This document shows positions 7,169 through 9,565 of a DNA stretch of 9,565 nucleotides, piece by piece. Source of the stretch: an uncultured bacterium (lineage in GTDB: Bacteria > Patescibacteriota > Minisyncoccia > Phycocordibacterales > Phycocordibacteraceae); contig CALUBY010000027.1 in assembly GCA_943914435.1 (NCBI GenBank), forward strand, positions 1 to 9,565. The letters run 5' to 3'. The notes beneath the pieces are model-generated. The model saw nothing but the letters and a program-made list of their open reading frames with translations, had not been told where the DNA came from and did not search any database. How positions within the stretch are numbered: position 1 is the stretch's first letter; the number at the start of each line of letters is the position of its first letter. The position numbers and the translations under genes were made by a program.

Positions 7169-7224
7169 AACCACTCGAACGTAAGGAACATTCCCGTTCC
7201 TTACGGCTCGGGTGGTTTCTTTTT
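7169..7224 (+). terminator. Strong rho-independent terminator upstream of tpiA
   Basis: A long hairpin: AACCACT (7169-7175) pairs with GGTGGTT (7211-7217) with one T-G wobble, CGA (7176-7178) with TCG (7208-7210), and CGTAAGGAAC (7180-7189) with GTTCCTTACG (7196-7205). The loop is the six bases 7190-7195, with a small internal loop at A7179 / G7206-C7207. A T-rich tail runs from 7216 to 7224. It ends the orphan unit. Its 3' arm and T-run occupy the -35 region of the tpiA promoter. Confidence 0.88.
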
Positions 7225-7228
7225 GTCA

Positions 7229-7237
7229 TGCTACGAT
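7229..7237 (+). promoter_or_regulatory. Extended -10 promoter of tpiA, predicted leaderless
   Basis: TGCTACGAT is an extended -10 element (TGN plus TACGAT) that ends 7 bases before the ATG at 7244, giving a start at the A of the start codon or one base beside it. It lies 4 bases after the terminator T-run. No Shine-Dalgarno site precedes the ATG. Confidence 0.62.
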
Positions 7238-7243
7238 TCAGAT

Positions 7244-7993
7244 ATGCTCATCGTCGGAAACTGGAAAGCGTATGTGGAGTCGAAGGTAAAGGCGAAGGCC
7301 CTGTATGCGGGTGCGCGCAGACTCTCTCTCAAGGGAAAACATGAGGTTTTTGTGGCTCCTTCGTTTCCTTATATAGGTATGCTTGCGCCTGTTCGAGCTT
7401 CTACAAAAAGTGCCGGCCTTGCGGCGCAGGATGTGTCACTCACGGTTGGGGGTGCACAGACGGGCGAAGTGCCTGCTGGTGCGCTCAAAGATATGGGCGT
7501 TTCGTATGTCATTGTTGGACACTCAGAACGACGTGCTGCAGGAGAGAGTGATAGCGAGGTTGTGGAGAAAGCACGCCATGTCCTTGCGCACGGCATGGTT
7601 CCGATACTGTGTGTTGGGGAAGCGGTACGCGACAATGATGCGCTGTATCTTACTCATGTACGGACACAAATAAGTGCACTTATGAACGTACTTACGCCAA
7701 AAGAGCGTCTTGCCGTCGTTATCGCATATGAGCCCATTTGGGCTATTGGAAAAACAGGACTCGAAGCAATTCAGCCCGCAGACTTGCGGGAGATGGTGCT
7801 CTATATACGGAAGGTGCTTGCGGATGTGATGCCCGGGCGCGCGAATCAAAAGGTGCGCATTTTATATGGAGGATCAGTAGACGCATCAAATGCACGTATG
7901 CTTGCGGAAGATACGGGCATTGATGGATTTTTGGTTGGCAGGGCATCAACGGATGTTGCTGGATTTTCTGCGCTCGTAAACGCGGTTTCATAA
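7244..7993 (+). CDS. tpiA: Triosephosphate isomerase
   Basis: Cytosolic glycolytic enzyme interconverting dihydroxyacetone phosphate and glyceraldehyde 3-phosphate. It has 249 residues, the standard length for a single TIM barrel. All catalytic landmarks are present: NWK at 6-8 with Lys8, GHSERR at 92-97 with the electrophilic His93, AYEPIWAIGKTG at 161-172 with the catalytic base Glu163 and the mobile phosphate-gripping loop 6, and YGGSV at 208-212 for phosphate binding. The dimer-interface stretch GAQTGEV (70-76) is also recognisable. The frame is open back to a TTG at 7223, but that lies in the terminator T-run. ATG 7244 gives the family-like MLIVGNWK start and sits in register with its -10 box. 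It is followed by pgk after 49 bases, a common pairing of glycolytic genes. Confidence 0.97.
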   Translation: MLIVGNWKAYVESKVKAKALYAGARRLSLKGKHEVFVAPSFPYIGMLAPVRASTKSAGLAAQDVSLTVGGAQTGEVPAGALKDMGVSYVIVGHSERRAAGESDSEVVEKARHVLAHGMVPILCVGEAVRDNDALYLTHVRTQISALMNVLTPKERLAVVIAYEPIWAIGKTGLEAIQPADLREMVLYIRKVLADVMPGRANQKVRILYGGSVDASNARMLAEDTGIDGFLVGRASTDVAGFSALVNAVS

Positions 7994-8001
7994 CGGTTGC
8001 T

Positions 8002-8026
8002 ACCATCCTGCGTGTTGGGGGATGGT
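8002..8026. repeat. Inverted repeat upstream of pgk
   Basis: ACCATCC (8002-8008) and GGATGGT (8020-8026) form a perfect 7-bp inverted repeat around an 11-base centre, between tpiA and pgk. It ends 4 bases before the pgk -10 box and so covers the -35 region. No T-run follows, so it is not a typical terminator. It could be an operator, or a stem at the 3' end of the tpiA message. Confidence 0.5.
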
Positions 8027-8030
8027 CACG

Positions 8031-8036
8031 TATACT
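8031..8036 (+). promoter_or_regulatory. -10 box of pgk, predicted leaderless
   Basis: TATACT (five of six consensus bases) ends 7 bases before the ATG at 8043, the same register as at pilC, the pilV-like gene and tpiA. It would lie inside the coding sequence if the in-frame ATG at 8022 were used, which favours 8043. No clear -35 box is seen; an inverted repeat occupies that position. Confidence 0.6.
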
Positions 8037-8042
8037 TATTTC

Positions 8043-9176
8043 ATGCGAAGCGTAGAAAGTATTCCCGTTCTTGAAAATATTCCGGTTCTTGTGCGAGCCG
8101 CACTCAATGTACCGGTTAAAGATGGAAAAGTGAGTGGTGCGTTTCGTTTGCGTCAGGCACTACGCACCATTGAGTATCTTCGTAAGCGACACGCACGTGT
8201 CGTTCTCATTGGTCACATAGGAGACAAAGGTACTGAAACACTCACGCCAGTCTATGAGGCCATGAAAGAATGGGTGCCTGGCCTCCGGTTCTGTCCGGTC
8301 ACAACAGGGCCCCAGGCAAGGGAGGCCGTACGCAGTCTCTCTCCTGGGGGCGTACTCATGCTTGAGAACTTGAGACGGCATCGCGGAGAGAAGGAGAATA
8401 GTGAAGCATTCTCTCATGAGCTAGCCGAGCTAGCCGATGTGTTTGTACAAGATTCTTTTGATGTGTGTCACCGCATGCACGCTTCGGTTGTTGGGGTTTC
8501 AGACATTCTTCCGTCATATGCTGGGTTTCTTGTTATCGATGAGGTGCAGGTACTTACCAAAGCACTCAAACCAGCCTCTCCCTCTCTCGCAATAATTGGA
8601 GGAGCAAAGTTTTCTACAAAACAGCCCGTACTGAAGAAACTACTCACGTCATACAATCATGTGTTTGTTGGCGGTGCGCTTGCAAACGATTTTATGCAGG
8701 CGCAGGGACTTCCGGTTGGAGCCTCACTTGTTTCGAATGCATCGAAAGAGGATCTCCTACCGCTTCTTCAGAGCAAGAAGTTGTTACTGCCCGTAGACTA
8801 TGTTGTCGCCCCTAAAAATGGGTCTTTTAGTGAACGAAGAGTATGCGGAATAGAAGAGATTCGTCCCGAGGAGGCCATACTTGATAACGGACCCAAGACT
8901 ATTGCCATGCTTTCTCAGTACGTACACAAGGCAAAGACGGTGCTCTGGAATGGTCCCCTTGGCAATTATGAAAATGGATTCCATGAGGGAACAGAGGCAC
9001 TTGCGCAGGTTATAGCCCACGCAAAGGCTCGTTCTATTATTGGAGGAGGGGATACGGTTGCTGCGATAGAGCGGCTTCGTCTGAATGACCGCATGTCATT
9101 TATTTCAACAGGAGGCGGAGCAATGCTTGATTTCCTTGCGAAAGGCACGCTTCCAGGTCTTGCAGCACTCGATTAA
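8043..9176 (+). CDS. pgk: Divergent phosphoglycerate kinase
   Basis: Cytosolic kinase transferring phosphate between 1,3-bisphosphoglycerate and ADP in glycolysis. From ATG 8043 it is 377 residues, slightly below the usual 390-415. The nucleotide domain is well conserved: GGAK with Lys189 and then Lys193, WNGPLGNYE at 302-310, GGGDTVAAIE at 334-343 and STGGGAMLDFL at 355-365. The N-terminal substrate domain keeps Arg18, Asn22, a basic residue at the Arg38 position (FRLRQAL), His58, Arg111 in LENLR and Arg144 in HRMH. Canonical VRVDFN reads VRAALN here (Ala20 for human Asp23), and SHLGRP reads GHIGDK (Asp61 for human Arg65). Fold and family are certain; full catalytic efficiency is not. The gene has its own promoter after tpiA and overlaps the convergent HIT gene by 4 bases. 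Confidence 0.93.
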   Translation: MRSVESIPVLENIPVLVRAALNVPVKDGKVSGAFRLRQALRTIEYLRKRHARVVLIGHIGDKGTETLTPVYEAMKEWVPGLRFCPVTTGPQAREAVRSLSPGGVLMLENLRRHRGEKENSEAFSHELAELADVFVQDSFDVCHRMHASVVGVSDILPSYAGFLVIDEVQVLTKALKPASPSLAIIGGAKFSTKQPVLKKLLTSYNHVFVGGALANDFMQAQGLPVGASLVSNASKEDLLPLLQSKKLLLPVDYVVAPKNGSFSERRVCGIEEIRPEEAILDNGPKTIAMLSQYVHKAKTVLWNGPLGNYENGFHEGTEALAQVIAHAKARSIIGGGDTVAAIERLRLNDRMSFISTGGGAMLDFLAKGTLPGLAALD

Positions 9177-9565
9177 CTAAGACGCATGCGAATAGCCTCT
9201 GCAACACGGGCAGCTTCGCCTTCTTCGTAGTTTTGTTCAGGCCAGAATTCAAACTCGCTACGATCGTGGCGAGGAATAATATGCATATGCATATGAAACA
9301 CCGCCTGGCCCGCCTCAGGCTCATGGTTTGAATGTATGTGAACCCCTTTCGCTCCTACGGCGTCGCGTACGGAAGGCGCGATGATGCGCACGGTTTCCAT
9401 TACTGCAGCAAGATTGTCCTTGTCGATATCAAATATATTCCGGAACGGTTGTTTCGGAATAACGAGCGTGTGTCCCTTACTGTTAGGTCCGATTGAAAGA
9501 AATGCCAGAGTTTTCTCATCTTCATACACAATGTCAGCCGGCACTTCTCTCCGGACAATTTTCAT
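9173..9565 (-). CDS. HIT-family nucleotide hydrolase/transferase, 5' end cut off
   Basis: Histidine triad protein; the family hydrolyses or transfers nucleoside monophosphates from substrates such as AMP-lysine or dinucleoside polyphosphates. The 130 residues in the window include HMHMHIIPRH at 91-100, which holds the triad His91-His93-His95 with His93 as the expected nucleophile. The upstream SNHEPEAGQAVFH (79-91) and the substrate-pocket region GHTLVIPKQP (31-40) are typical. The sequence opens MKIVRREVPADIVYEDE exactly at the window edge. Relatives usually read CIFCKI..EIPA..VYEDE, so this Met probably occupies the second zinc-cysteine position and is not the true start; a few more codons likely lie outside. 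Transcribed toward pgk, it shares the bases TTAA (9173-9176), which supply both stop codons. No terminator fits between them. The exact substrate cannot be told from sequence. Confidence 0.93.
   Translation of the reverse strand: MKIVRREVPADIVYEDEKTLAFLSIGPNSKGHTLVIPKQPFRNIFDIDKDNLAAVMETVRIIAPSVRDAVGAKGVHIHSNHEPEAGQAVFHMHMHIIPRHDRSEFEFWPEQNYEEGEAARVAEAIRMRLS

Noticed and set aside
6775..7224. RNase P RNA, SRP RNA or tmRNA in the orphan unit
   Set aside because: GGAGAAGTCC at 6797-6806 only loosely recalls the RNase P GAGGAAAGUCC motif and its 3' partner motif is missing. GATTCGACG at 6924-6932 recalls the tmRNA 5' end, but there is no T-arm or CCA end. No SRP Alu or GGAAGG-type core is seen.
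8022..8042. ATG at 8022 as pgk start
   Set aside because: The extra MVTYTYF is not family-like, and this ATG overlaps the inverted repeat and lies upstream of the -10 box.

Overview
The window reads as a bacterial chromosome segment, most likely from a Candidate Phyla Radiation (Patescibacteria) genome of the Parcubacteria/Kaiserbacteria type. This placement is inferred from gene style (compact type IV pilus cluster, divergent glycolytic enzymes, near absence of Shine-Dalgarno sites, very short spacers); no marker gene such as rRNA is present. The standard code with TAA, TAG and TGA stops fits all genes. No insertion sequence, CRISPR array, tRNA or rRNA was seen.

Region 1 (92-6731, plus strand) is a type IV pilus / type II secretion-like cluster: the assembly ATPase PilB/GspE, the inner-membrane platform PilC/GspF, then three prepilin-like proteins resembling PilV/GspI, PilW/GspJ and PilX/GspK. 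The order E-F-(I-J-K) parallels T2SS and T4P minor pilin operons. The likely division of labour is that PilB powers and PilC anchors fibre assembly, while the three minor pilins prime the fibre and form its tip. No major pilin, PilD peptidase, PilT or PilMNO gene lies in the window, so these must be elsewhere.

Region 2 (6732-7243) is an orphan transcription unit. It has a perfect TATAAT box, a possible 5'-end hairpin containing the only good Shine-Dalgarno sequence seen, a TTG-started 111-codon reading frame of unknown function, several further hairpins, and a strong intrinsic terminator. It may be a small protein gene or a structured RNA of about 450 nt.

Region 3 (7244-9176, plus strand) holds two neighbouring glycolytic enzymes, triosephosphate isomerase and phosphoglycerate kinase. 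The kinase has lost two residues that bind 3-phosphoglycerate in canonical enzymes. Region 4 (9173-9565, minus strand) is a HIT-family nucleotide hydrolase/transferase. It overlaps pgk tail-to-tail by four bases and is cut by the window edge.

The most striking pattern is that four genes (pilC, the pilV-like gene, tpiA, pgk) each have a TANNNT -10-like hexamer ending exactly 7 bases before the ATG (a 6-base gap). This predicts transcription starting at or next to the start codon, i.e. leaderless mRNAs. The two tightly coupled genes inside the pilin cluster lack the motif.
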